The notes beneath the pieces are model-generated. The model did not search any database and had not been told where the DNA came from. It saw only the letters and a list, made by a program, of their open reading frames with translations. A DNA stretch of 64,000 bases from Vitellaria paradoxa (lineage: Eukaryota > Streptophyta > Magnoliopsida > Ericales > Sapotaceae), in NCBI GenBank assembly GCA_019916065.1, contig CM034233.1:40092862-40156861 (forward strand). The letters are read 5' to 3'. Each line of letters starts with the position of its first letter. Within the stretch, counting starts at the first letter, position 1. The position numbers were made by a program, and so were the translations under genes. This document shows positions 42,657-54,106 of this stretch, in pieces.

Positions 42657-43810
42657 TCATTCGAAAGAAGGTGGGTCGGTCAACTCCCACGTCTCGATCT
42701 CAGCCACGAAACTCTCCAAGTATGGCTTGAGACGATGGCCATTCACTTTGAAAATAGTGTTGTTGCGTGGGTTAAGCACCTCACACACACTATGCTCTGA
42801 AATAGAAGTGATGACAAAGGGACCTGACCATCGAGACCTTAACTTCCCCGGAAAAAAATGTAACCTAGAGTTGTACAACAAGACTCTTTGGCCCACTTGA
42901 AAGGATTTCCTAAGAATGTGTCTATCATGCAAATCCTTCATTTTAGCCTTGGCAATCTTTGCATTCTCGAAAGCATCATTTCGCAATTCATCAAGTTCAT
43001 TCAATTGAAGCTTCCTAAAAGTACCGGCATCATCTAGACTTTCATTGAATTGCCGGATTGCCCAGTAGGCTCGATGCTCCATCTCAACGGGTAGATGGCA
43101 AGCCTTGCCATAAACAAGACGATAGGGAGACATGCCTAAAATAGTCTTATAAGCCGTACGATATGCCCACAACGCATCAACTAGCCGCAAAGACCAATCT
43201 TTACGTGTGGGGTTAACCGTTTTCTCAAGAATACCTTTGATCTCCCTATTTGCCAATTCAACCTGGCCACTATTTTGGGGATGATAAGGAGTCCCCACCT
43301 TATGAGTTACACCATATCTACGCATTAAGATACCCACAGGCCGATTGCAAAAATGCTTACCACCATCACTAATGATGGCCCGGGGCATCCCAAAACGTGA
43401 AAAGATATACTCTTTCAAGAATTTGACCACCACACGATGGTCATTAGTGCGAGTGGCAATGGCTTCTACCCATTTAGAAACATAATCTACGGCCACAAGA
43501 ATATACTCAAAACCAAACGATATAGGAAACGGGCCCATAAAGTCTATCCCCCAACAATCAAAAATTTCCAAAATAATGACAGGATTTTGGGGCATTTCAT
43601 TTCGTTTGGAAAGGGCCCCTAATCGTTGGCATCAGTCACACCTCAAACAGAAGTTATGCACATCCTTGAACATCGAGGGCCAATAAAATCCGCTTTGAAG
43701 GATCTTAGCGGTAGTTTTCTTGGCAGAGAAATGACCCCCGCAAGCCAAGGCATGGCAAAACTCAATGACACTAGAAATCTCACTATCCGGAATGCATCGT
43801 CTCACAATTT
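42657..43810 (-). pseudogene. Integrase of A', with truncated zinc-binding region
   Basis: The core frame from Met 43595 has the same Asp18, Asp77 and Glu113 as A. The in-frame TGA upstream (43632-43634) is also shared with A. The zinc-binding part (HALACGGHFSAKK...NFCLRC) reads from about 43800 and is cut off at 43810, where unrelated D sequence starts. Confidence 0.88.
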
Positions 43811-44159
43811 TCATGCATGACTTGGCTTGTTGCTAAAAACTGGGTTTATAAAGGTTATTTGATATGACAAATATGATGCAATGTTTTGGAGGTCTAAGTG
43901 ACCAAATGAATGATGGTGATGACAGTGATAAAGATGATGGAAGTGGTGATTGGATCTAGGTTGTATGCCCAAGCTGCCTACGTATCCTAAAAAGGGATCA
44001 GGTCGTCGTATTTCTGACTGTAAGTGGTCCAAACTATATGCATGTTTGAAAGATGAGGGATTGGTCTAAATTAAAGTATCAGTTTTGGAAGTTTAATGCT
44101 TGGCACATAATTTCAAGGGAATCTAGTCAGGTGGTGAATTTGTGCTTGGCACTTAATTT

Positions 44160-44500
44160 AGGAGTAAGCTTGGCTTACTCTAATCTGGTCAAGAGCTTGG
44201 CTCTAGGTGGTTCAATCTAGTAGGGAGCCTAGCTCCCAAGCTTGGCTCCCAAGCTAGGCTGATGTGAAGCTTGGCTCCAAGTCTAGTCTGCTATGGAGCT
44301 TGGCTCTATGTTTGGTTCGGTGAGGATCTTGGCTCCTGAGCTTAGCTTTATGTTTAGTTTGGTAAGGAGCTTGGCTCTATCTAGTTTGATAGGGAGCTTG
44401 GCTCACGGGCCTAGTCAAATAAGGAGCTTGGCTCTAGGTTTGTGTCAAATGAGGGGCTTTGCTCCAAGTTTAAGTCAGGTGAGGAGTTTGGCTCCCGGTT
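44160..44500. repeat. Tandem GAGCTTGGCTC array in D 5' LTR
   Basis: About ten units of 30-35 bp built on GGAGCTTGGCTC, separated by diverged AGTTTGGT-like spacers. The open frame through it (44293-44691) merely reads the repeat (SLALGL-type). Confidence 0.8.
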
Positions 44501-45179
44501 TGATGCTATGCAGATGCTTAAGTATGATGATATTCTATTGCAATGTTGACACATACACAAGATATGTTTCAAAGATATTTCTCTTAGGAGAAATAGATTT
44601 AGAGATTAATTACTTTAAACAATCCCAAGCTATTTCCTTTCTCTGTAGGATTACTCGCTCAAGTGAATACTGTAGATTGATAAGCAATTAATTTCTAAGA
44701 CTATTTATACCCTTGCGATTGTGTGTTTGTATGCTTTCTGGTGTCCTGCCATTTTTAACATTACTTTAGCATAACAAATATCACAACTTAAGCAGAATAT
44801 CACATGTAAACATGTATCATAACATGGTATTTTGCTATGAAGAAAATTCTAAGATTATCTTAGGTTTATTTAGAGAAAATCATAGATTGGTAGAATCTAG
44901 ACTGGAAACATGAACTAGACACCCTTCATTGAGAAAATGAAGAGTTCTATTTCATAGAAAAGATTTTCATTCCAAAAACATTAACATGCTAACTATAACA
45001 CTTAAACAAACAAAATGTAAGAAAATAATCTAGAGAAAGAACTTTATATCGAACTTCGAAGCTTTAAAAGGAGAGAACTTGAAAACTTTCCAAATACCCT
45101 TGGAAACACTCAAAGTGGCCGGCTACTAGGAGAGGAGAGGGGGCTGTTTTGGGATGGAAATGGGAGGAAGAGGAGGTGC

Positions 45180-45188
45180 CTATTTATA
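45180..45188 (-). promoter_or_regulatory. TATA box of D 5' LTR
   Basis: TATAAATAG on the minus strand, same context as 266-274. It would have driven D. Confidence 0.6.
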
Positions 45189-46537
45189 AGCATTGAGGTG
45201 CCAAGAAGTTTGCACTTGAAATGATAAAGGAAATCAAAATACTTTGCTAAACAATGTTTTGCAAACTCATTTGCTAAACAAGGTAGGCAAACTAGTTTGA
45301 ATAACAAGTTAGGCAAACAAATTTGCAAAAACAAAGTAAACAAACAAGTTTCGAATAACTAGTTATACAAAAAGGTTTGCAAATCAAAGTTAGCAAACAA
45401 GTTTGAATAATAAAGAATGTAAAAAAGTTTGCAAAAATCCTATTAGGCAATGTGTTTGGCAGCAAGCACAAAAAGGGGGCTGGTTTGGCCTGAGCTTCTA
45501 GCTCGAGCCAAATTTCACAAAGTTTGGGTTTCACTTGCAAAGGTTCAGACCATTATAAAACTTTTGGTGCAGTTTTTAGGAGATTTTGAGACCTCTTGGA
45601 CACTTTTCGAAGCGATTTAGACTATTTAAGTCAAAACCAAACTCAAACTGTGTTTTCTGGGATTGAGTTATGTTTGTTTGAAAATTATTGCGCCAAAACG
45701 GACTGAAATGGAAAGAGGGTACTAAAACTTCTCCGTAACCTTTGTTTGTATGCTCTGGAGGACTCTTCCTAGTAAAATTAAGTATAAGGATTCCAAAAAT
45801 GTCCTCGGAATGACTCCCGAGCCTTTCTATGGACTCGCAAATAACTAGGAAAAATTTAAGTCAGGACTTCGGAGGGAGTCCCTAGAATTCAAATTAACCT
45901 AGCTTAGCTATATCTTCACCTCAAGGAACATGTCTTGATCATTTTTGTGTAATTTCAAAGTTCTCTAACTTGGTTTGAGGGTCCCAATGATGTCTGTGGC
46001 TTGGTTGCTACAGTTTTGTCGATAAGTGCAATTTTGGGCATTTTGATGCTGAAACCACCTCTAAAGGCACCTTTTGAATGCTCCTAGCCTAAATTTGAAT
46101 TCCCTCACATGTTTTTGTATGTTCTGGACTTTTTTACATTTTTTGGATTTGATTTGATTGCTCTGATCAATATTGCATTGTAAGTCTGTTAGCAATCTCC
46201 AAAATAGACTTTCAGTGCACATTGACCTTTGAAATTTAAATTTGATCAATTCTTTGATACAAAAATGTTGAATTTCCCACCTTGAATGCCTTTATGTATT
46301 CCTACGAAGTTTCGATCTCATTTGGGCTCTCAAATTGACTCCACTTTGAATCGGGGGCAAAATAGTCATTTTTGACCTAACAATTTCTAGCATTGAATCT
46401 AGGCTAATTTTCCTGTTTAAACCTCAAGAATAATTGTGAAAAATATTATAGAAGTAGAATTAGAGGTTTACAAAGATATTTGCTTGTTGGAATGAATTTT
46501 AAAAATGTACAAAATGCTGAGCAAAAATGGGGTGTCA

Positions 46538-46640
46538 ACAGTTCATTTAGATCCTGGCACACCCGCACTCACACGCACACTAACACTTCTGGGAGAATAC
46601 CACAAATGAATGTCTTGTTGTTTGTTTTAGTCACAAATAA
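46538..46640 (+). repeat. Element E 5' LTR, 3'-end remnant
   Basis: CACTAACACTTCTGGGAGAA and the following TTGTTTGTTTTAGTCACAAA correspond to the end of the 3' LTR near 58795-58866. It begins exactly where D ends. Confidence 0.65.
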
Positions 46641-46644
46641 TTTT

Positions 46645-46663
46645 TGGCATGCCCAGTGAGACC
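46645..46663 (+). other. Candidate primer binding site of element E
   Basis: TGGCATGCCCAGTGAGACC lies a few bases after the LTR end and starts with TGG as a PBS must. I do not assign the tRNA. Confidence 0.5.
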
Positions 46664-46677
46664 ATAAAGATAGGTAT

Positions 46678-49600
46678 ATGATAATCACACGACCGCAAAG
46701 CATGGAGTTCAGACAAAGAGAAGGAAAAGCAATTGTGGTTGACGGGGATGTGAGTCCATTGGCTAGCGAATCTAGCTTGAAAACAAGTGATGTTTCTTTG
46801 CTGCGACAGCCGATAAGAGAAGATAATTTAGAAATGACGAATACTCTGACTGTCAAGAATTCCAAATGTACATTTTGATTGTCAAAAATTCTGAAATGAA
46901 TAATTTCATGGTAAAAGGTGCCGAGATGATGAATACTTTAGTTGTGAGGAATTCTGAGATGATGAATGTTTTAAACACTTTGACAAATACACTCTAGTCG
47001 ATGGATAGGAGGACGGTTGATTAGGTTATCAATCAAACTTGGCTAGAAGAAAGTTCTTTGTGGTCGGGGAGCAACAGATAGTTGAATCCCAGCATTTGTT
47101 GGGGCGAAAGGACCGATCACTAGCCAGCCTTTACCTATCGGCTTAGCTTACGAAACGAGTTCTAGGGAGATCGATCAAACCACTCACTATGCTGGATATA
47201 CTAGTTCACTAAGTCGATCGCAAATCAGTTTGAAAAATCAAGCTGGTCGATGCGACCTGGTGTCGGCCCAAACCCAGTCGTTTATTAGGGATGTGTCAAT
47301 CAAGGCATGGGTGAAGTTTACGCTGGGGGGCAAATTCAGCGTTCCCAAGACATAATCTTTGTTGGGAATAGGTCAGCACAATAGTAAGCCATACACGGAC
47401 CCACCGAATTTTTCTCAAAATCCTAAAACGCCAAATGTTTTTAAGAGTCATTTAACCAATATCGATACCTCATCGTCATCACTGATATTTAAGAATCAAA
47501 ATCAATATGTCAGCCCAACCGTACCAAGTAGTACATCCACTAAGCAAATGGATCAGTCTTATTCCAATGGCTGACCAATTCATGATAGTCGGCCTGTGCT
47601 GTCGGAGCAATAAGAACCTGTAGTTGTGGTTTAGGAACAAAATTGGGTCGTTAATAGAGGCCGATTTATGGTCCAATGTGGGAAAGTTGGTAATTCTAAT
47701 GTTCACAAACTGATTTATGGTCCAATGTTGGAAAGTTGGTAATTCTAATGTTCACAAACTAAGGTTATTTGCAAATTCATTAATTGCCACTGCCTTCACG
47801 TGATATGTGAATCTAACTCTCACCTTTGTTCATAGTTAGGCACAATTAGAAGAAATGTTCCACAATCAATTCTATAGGAGCGAACCAAAAGTGACTATGG
47901 CCGATTTGGCCAAAATGTCATAATTCATAGGTGAGTTGGTGGATATGTCTATCGCCTAGCTCAATAGAGCTAGGTATAAGTGTAAGGTATCGCTACTTGA
48001 GACTGAGTATGTCAAGTTGGCTTTGAATGGCCTTGAGTTTGAGCTTCGAAAGAAGTTCGAAGGGATGGAATTTACAGATCCTTTTGAATTAGGGGCAAGA
48101 GCCACTAGATATGAAAGAATCTTACAAGAAGAACAAGATAGAAAAAGTGGATCTAAAGGAACATTTTACAAAGATTTAAAATATGATGTGGCATCGGCAA
48201 CAATGTATGAGAAGTAAGCCGATGATGTTTAAGCCGATGTTGATATGACCAAGATTGTTTCGAAAATACCCCATTTGTGTAAGGCCTTGATAAAATTTAA
48301 GATCGATAAAGAGAAAAACACTTATGAAAATAAGAAAGAAGAAATGAAAAAGAAATATTCTTTTGATATGTCAAAAGCTGATTAGATTTTTTATCATTTA
48401 CTAGCCGATAGAATTATTCGATTGCCTAATGGATATAAGATTGCATCAACTGACGAGATTAAGGGCCATAATTACTACTAGTGGCACAATTCTTGGAGCA
48501 ACTCAACTAATAATTGTGCTCATTTTCATAATTAAGTGCAGGAGAACATAGACAACAGTCTTTTCAAAATGGCCAACAAACAGCCCATGGGAGTGGACAA
48601 GAAACCATTCCAAGCAACCTCATAGATTAATATGGTGAATGCAATAAGAATGGTTGCAAGAAAGGGTAAAGAAAAAGTTGTCTATGAAGATGTTGAGGAT
48701 GAGCTAGATGATATGATTGGCAATGATGACCTGGATGATTTTGAAGAGATGAAAGAATCTTGGTCAAGCTTTTGAGAGAAACTGAGGAGAAGAAGGTTGG
48801 TGAAGCAAGGATGGGTTTAAGTCCATTGTTTCAGACAGGGGTTAAGATTTGCGAACCACTCATCAATAAATTTAGCTAATTTGGAGAATATCCTATATCA
48901 AGTCGAATAGTATGAATTAAGCAGCAAGGAGAGGCAGTGGCTTGAGATCCAATGACAGGCCAAAACCCTTCCCATGTTAGGATAAAATCGATTAATAGCA
49001 AAAGTAGATTTAAAAATTACTATTAATCAGAACAATGATGCCTGAATTGTTAGGTCGACATCTTACGTCAAGCCGTTTGGACGAAGAGAATCCCGAGGAG
49101 CACTAAGATCTTTTGGTCGACCACCATATCATAGCCTAAGTAGCCAATTTCATTTTTCAGCACTATTCCCAAGGTCACAATGGCACATCCGCCTGAATTT
49201 GGTTTATGACAGGTCTATCCTAATTTTAGCCGATCAATCAGACTAAAAGTGTCCTTACAGCAAAGGGTTTGGGAGTAAGTAGTTCATCTAAAATTTTCAT
49301 TTAACCAAGACCTAAGGATGATGTGAAGATCGTAAAAAAGTAGGTTCTAGAGATAAAGAAAATCTTGGAAAGAAATGGAGATGGGAAAGATTCAATCGAT
49401 GGAATCTGAATCTTGTAACAAGGAAGATGATAGTCACCTCCCACCTCTAGTGATTCTGAAGGCAAAAGACAAGGCATCAGATTTACCAAAAGTGACTATA
49501 ATGGACCTTAAAAAGAAATGAAAGGAAAAGCTGAAGCTTGTGATCAAAGAGGCCAATACATCTGAAAATTGTTGGCATGATAAATTTGACCGCCAGAAGA

Positions 49601-49700
49601 AAAGTGATGAGGATGATGGTGATGCTTAGTTCACGAGCTTCATTCAATTTGGAAGTACGCAACCTACGGAAATGAATATGCTATTTACTTTACTAGCCTT
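46678..49700 (+). pseudogene. Element E gag, decayed
   Basis: The clearest part is about 47865-48220: HNQFYRSEPKVTMADLAKMS, then LALNGLEFELRKKFEGMEF and RATRYERILQEEQDRKSGSK, the gag core pattern of Tat-group elements. Two in-frame stops in it (TAA 47921, TAG 47957) stand where Gln codons are expected. The rest is broken, with Lys/Glu-rich pieces. No clear zinc knuckle is seen. Confidence 0.65.
47663..47760. repeat. 49-bp tandem duplication in E gag
   Basis: Units 47663-47711 and 47712-47760 (GATTTATGGTCCAATGT...) differ at one base. The unit length is not a multiple of three, so it shifts the frame. Confidence 0.9.
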
Positions 49701-50514
49701 TTTCAAGGTCAAGGAAGCTTAAACCTTGTTAGATGGTGATGTTGAGACCCAAGAAGAAGAAACAGATAGATGTTTTGGGATTAGAATTGAAAGAACTATT
49801 AATCAGAAAGAATCCTGATATACAAATGGTTAAATTAGGATTATGTGTAAAGGCCAATGATACTAGTACATCAGCTAGGGTGCTTTTTAGGTGTTTTGAG
49901 GGTAAACCCCACGTAAAGCCCTTATTTATGAAAGGGTTGCTAAATGTGATGCCAATTAATGGGATTTTGGTCGATAACAGGGCCACTGTCAATATCCTCC
50001 CATTTAAGATGTTGTCCAGAATTGGCCGATGCAGTGAAGACTTGATACCAATAGAAGTAATTATTAGTAGCTTAACTAGAGGACCTGTTAATACTAGAGG
50101 AGTTATTTCCCTATAAGGGACTGTTAGGGGTTGGATAGTATAGTCACTGTTTTTCGTTGTTGATGCTAAAGCCTCATATAATGCTCTTTTCGGTCATGAT
50201 TGGATTGATGTTGCTGGCTGCATACCATCATTCCTACATCAAGCTTCGGTGTTGTGGGTTAGAGATGAAGTAGAAGTGGTAGAGGTCGATGGAAAGCCAT
50301 TCATAACTAAAGTAGATGTTGTCGAAGCTACATATTATGAAGAAAATTTCAACCTAACAAGGCTAATGGGTCTGAGTAAGCTCGGGACTCCTAAAGAAAT
50401 CACAATGTCGATCACAATGACTGTCGATGATGCTAGACAACTTTGCACTCAAGTCAGTAGGCTGAGCAACATAACTTCTGCTAAAGGACCACTGAGGATT
50501 AAGGAAAGTGGATA
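49701..50514 (+). pseudogene. Element E protease and linker, decayed
   Basis: The 49733-50116 frame contains GILVDNRATVNILP, the protease active-site loop with the usual Gly/Ser position changed to Arg. The 50249-50515 frame continues the linker toward RT. A stop separates them (TAAGG near 50114). Confidence 0.7.
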
Positions 50515-51690
50515 ATGAATGACATTACTTATAGAGAAGCCATTGTTATGGTGCAACTTTATACCCTAGACAATAGGCTCTATGGAAAGGTATTAGCCTA
50601 TGCAGTGGATGCCTTGGATCCTATCCAATTAGAGGATTTAAAAGAGGCACCCAAAAAGTTGGACGATGATAAAGCAGAAGTAGCTGGCCCTTTGGTCGAG
50701 ATCAATGTGTGCGATGAAGGTGAAACGAGGCTGTTTTTTGTAGGAAGGTATTTGAATGAAGGATATTGGACCGCAATAGTCAACCTCATAAAAGAATATA
50801 GGGATTGTATTGCTTGGAACTATATTGAAATGCCAGGCCTTGACTAATCTCTAGTGGAACACAAAATTCCTATCCTAGAAGGATATCAACCTTTTAGATA
50901 ACCTCCTACAAGAATAAGCAATAAAAATATTCTTAAAGTTAGGGAGGAGATAATCAGGCTTTTAGAAGCTGGTTTTATAAGAGTAGCCAGATATGTTAAT
51001 TGGCTCACAAACATTGTCCCTGTAATAAAGAAAACTAGTAAAATTAGAGGATGTATAGACTTTAAAGATTTAAATAATGCATCACCTAAAGATGAATACC
51101 CTATGCCGATGGTTGATATGCTTATTGGCTCATCGACTGGACATGAGATCCTATCTTTTATAGACAGGAATGGTGGTTATAACCAGATTCATATCAGGTC
51201 AAAAGATATCTCCAAGATGGCATTTAGATGCCCAGGTGCTTTAGGTACCTGCGAATGGGTTATCATGCCCTTTGGCTTGAAAAATGCAGAAGCCATTTAT
51301 TAAAAGGTTATAAGTGTGATTTTTCATGACCTTATCGGCCAATTTATGGAGGTATATGTTGATGATACGGTAGTGAAATCTTAGAAGGCTGATCAACACC
51401 GTAGTCATTTAGCGTATTCTTTTCAGAGAATGAGAGCACATAAGCTGAAAATGTATCCTCTTAAATGTGTGTTTGGTGTGTCAGTTGAAAATTTTATTGG
51501 ATTTCTACTTCATAAAAAGGGTATCAAAATTTATAAAAATAAGGCAAAGGCTATAATTGGTGCTTGGCCGCCTAGAAACAAAAAAAATAATAATAATTAC
51601 AAAGTTTCATTGGCAAAATTAATTTCCTTTGGTGTTTTATATCCAATTCTACAGGAAAAATTCAAGTTTTCTCTCCACTCCTGAAGTTTA
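50515..51690 (+). pseudogene. Element E reverse transcriptase, decayed
   Basis: Frames give the RT approach (LIKEYRDCIAWNYIEMPGLD, then stop TAA 50845), IRGCIDFKDLNNASPKDEYP, SFIDRNGGYNQIHI (normally Gly at the Arg position) and MPFGLKNAEAIY. YVDD is near 51355, and KCVFGVSVENFIGFLLHKKGI is the thumb. Stops TAA (51301) and TAG (51382) interrupt. The order and motifs are clear. Activity is lost. Confidence 0.8.
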
Positions 51691-52720
51691 AGGCCAATGA
51701 GGAATTCAAATAGGAAGAACAGCACTAATGGGCTTTTAATCAAATTAAACAGTATTTGGTGAATCCTTTGGTATTGATGCCACCAAGGAAAAGAGAGCCG
51801 TTGAGACTCTATATCTCTGCATTAGAGAATACAGTAGCTGGTTTCTTGGTTCAACACAATCAGAATGACAAAAAGAGAGCTGTGTATTGCTTGAGCTATG
51901 TTTTGACGCCATAGAGAGAAGATATCGGCCATTAGAAAAGTTGTGTCTGGCTTTGTACTTTTCTTCTCAGAAACTTAGGCATTACATGATGCATTTTCTC
52001 ATATATTTAGTTTCTAAAGTGATATTGTTAAGTACATGTTAAATCAGCCTATAGTAAATGGAAGTCTCAGCTGATGGATATTGGCTCTTATGGAATTTAG
52101 AATCTATTATATATCATAAAAATCAGAGAAAGGACAAGCTTTAGCCGATTTCATGGCTTATCACTCGTGTGTAAATATAAAAGATGATGATTGGGATTAC
52201 GGTTCTCTAAACTTAGTTTCTTTGAAACCTTAGCTTTTATATTTTGATGGATTTAAGACTAATGATTTGTATGGTGCAGGAATCGTAATAATTTCTCCAA
52301 TATGGAAAAAAGTCGAATGTGTTTCCTGTTTGATTTTACATGTATTAACAACTAGGCTGAATATGAAGCTTTGATCATTAGCCTGGAAATTTTAAGAGAG
52401 TTAGAGCCTCGGTTATTAAAGTGTTAGGGGATTCACAACTAGTAATAAATCAACTGCTGCAAAAGTTTGCCAGTGTAATAAAGTCATCCTATAAAACTAT
52501 CTTAATTTGGCATTTAGCTTCTAAACGATTTTGTTGATGTATCGATTGAGCATGTCCCAAGGACTAAGAATAGGAAAGCAAATGAGTTAGCTTAATTGGC
52601 TAGGGGGCTTTACATATTTTGGACCGAGAAAATGAAAGTATTTGTAATTCGAAGAAGGCAACATCCATCAGTCCTAATTCGCACTAACATTTTAGAAGCC
52701 AACTATGTTGAGTGAAATGC
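51691..52720 (+). pseudogene. Element E RNase H and second RNase H, decayed
   Basis: 51720-51930 reads the native RNase H region (LRLYISALENTVAGFLVQ, KRAVYCLSY). 52240-52680 reads LYFDGFKTNDLYGAGIVIISP and, after frame changes, KNRKANELA, the archaeal-type RNase H of Tat elements. The first Asp (YFDG) is kept. A TAA at 52593 replaces an expected Gln. Confidence 0.65.
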
Positions 52721-53820
52721 AGATGATTAGTGAGGGTCGATTAGGAAGTATTTAGAAGATCAAGACCCTAAAATACCAAGCAACTTAAAATAAAAGCAAC
52801 AAACTTTATCATGATGTGAACTATTTTATATAAAAAGAGTTAAAAAGATGACTTTTCGTTAAGGTGTTTGGGAAAAAGCAAGGCTATGTTAGTCATGGCC
52901 AAAGTCCATGAATGGGTTTGTAGTGCTCACCAATCCAGCTAGAAAATGGTTTGGCTCCTACGAAGGCATGGTTACTATTAGTCGACAATGATGGCTGATT
53001 CTGTAACTTATGCTAAGGGATGTTAAGTTTGTCAAAAACATGGGCCAATATAAGGTACAGTGATTATACCAATGCAAGTTGTAATAAAGTCATGGCCTTT
53101 TAGACGGTGAGCAATGGATCTAATTAACAAAATTTATCCCCCATCTTCTAAAATGCATTGCTTTATTATAGTGGTGACTAACTATTTTGCCAAATGGGTG
53201 GAAGCCATTCCCTAGAGATTGGTCGAACAAGCTAATGTTATTTCATTTATTAAAGAGCATATTATTCATCAGTTTAGTATTCCTCAAAATATAGTGGCTA
53301 ATCAAGGTACCAAGTTTACAGGAAATTTAGTAACAGACTTCGTGATTGTGTATGATTTCAAAATTGTAAACTCCACTTCTTATTATGCTCAGGGAAACAG
53401 TCAGGTTGAGTCAATGAACAAAACTATTAAATATATTTTGGATAGAATGACCAATGAGAATCCAAGGCAATGGCATAACACTCTATTAGAAGCCTTATGG
53501 GCTTATTGAACATCTAAAAAAATCAACTATGAATGCAACACCGTTGGAACTAACTTCTGGACATGAAGTCATTTTGCTTGTTTAAATGACCATTACATCA
53601 GCTAGGCATGGAAAATTTAGCCCCTGTTGGCAAGGCCCATTTAGGATTTATAAAATCTTAAGAGGTGGAACCTATTTACTCTAATATTTGAGTGGAGAAA
53701 AGTTTCCCCAAGCAATAAATGGAAAATATTTAAAGAAGTATTATCCAACTATGTGGGAATGCATGGATAAAAATCCAATAGAAGTGAGAGAAATTCATTC
53801 TAACTTGGGCTTTTAGGCCA
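52721..53820 (+). pseudogene. Element E integrase, decayed
   Basis: The core reads AMDLINKIYPPSS (first Asp), VTNYFAKWVEAIP, stop TAG 53213, then IPQNIVANQGTKFTG, where the second catalytic Asp is Asn, and GNSQVESMNKTIKYIL with the Glu. The stop after EALWAY (about 53508) ends the frame. Zinc-binding residues are hard to place. Confidence 0.75.
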
Positions 53821-54106
53821 ATATACTTGTAAGATTTTAGATAATCTCAAAATCTAAAATTGGTTGAATGGCAGATAGTATATGTATAAAGAATAAGCCC
53901 ATGGAGCAAACTTAAATAAAAAGGCCAAACTTTTCATTCAAAATTGGCCAAAATATCGATGAAACCAAAAAGTATAAATGTTGTTTGGGCATTAACTGGG
54001 CTAGTTATAAAGCCTAAGTTAAAATAGTCGTGAAAGGATGAAAAGAAGGACATTATGCCCCTTCAGTGTCCTTGTTGGTTTCCTCAACGGCTTTATCCAA
54101 ATCTTC
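53821..54106. other. Spacer between integrase and antisense gene of E
   Basis: About 290 bp, AT-rich, no ORF. It holds the converging 3' ends of pol and of the antisense gene. Confidence 0.5.

Larger units (their letters stand above)
36426..43810 (-). mobile_element. Element A': second Athila copy, truncated in pol
   Basis: Positions 36426-43810 repeat 16312-20399 plus 28395 to about 31710 at about 99 percent identity (estimated from the translated ORFs). The copy stops at 43810 within the integrase zinc-binding region, where D resumes without any LTR. So its RT, gag and 5' LTR were lost by deletion or recombination. Confidence 0.9.
1..46537 (-). mobile_element. Element D: old Tat-like Ty3/gypsy retrotransposon, split by later insertions
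   Basis: Two related LTR copies (1-1274 and about 43811-46537) flank decayed gag, protease, RT, two RNase H domains and integrase, all on the minus strand. The order protease-RT-RNase H-second RNase H-integrase, plus an antisense ORF between integrase and 3' LTR, is what is known for the Tat/Ogre group. The left LTR runs off the window. A LINE fragment (13644-14517) and the Athila tandem (16312-43810) interrupt it. All coding parts carry stops and frameshifts, so it is a fossil. That the left and right parts are one element is inferred from LTR homology and orientation. Confidence 0.75.
43811..46537 (-). repeat. Element D 5' LTR (low-coordinate edge unresolved)
   Basis: 44919-46537 aligns with 1-1274. 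The minus-strand start is TGACACCCC at 46537. Sequence on to 43811 is probably the rest of the LTR (R/U5), including GCTGCCTACGTATCC (about 43976), a string I associate with other plant gypsy LTRs. It includes a tandem GAGCTTGGCTC array. The U5 end is not found because A' borders it. The next plus-strand bases, ACAGT, would be D's target site. Confidence 0.7.
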
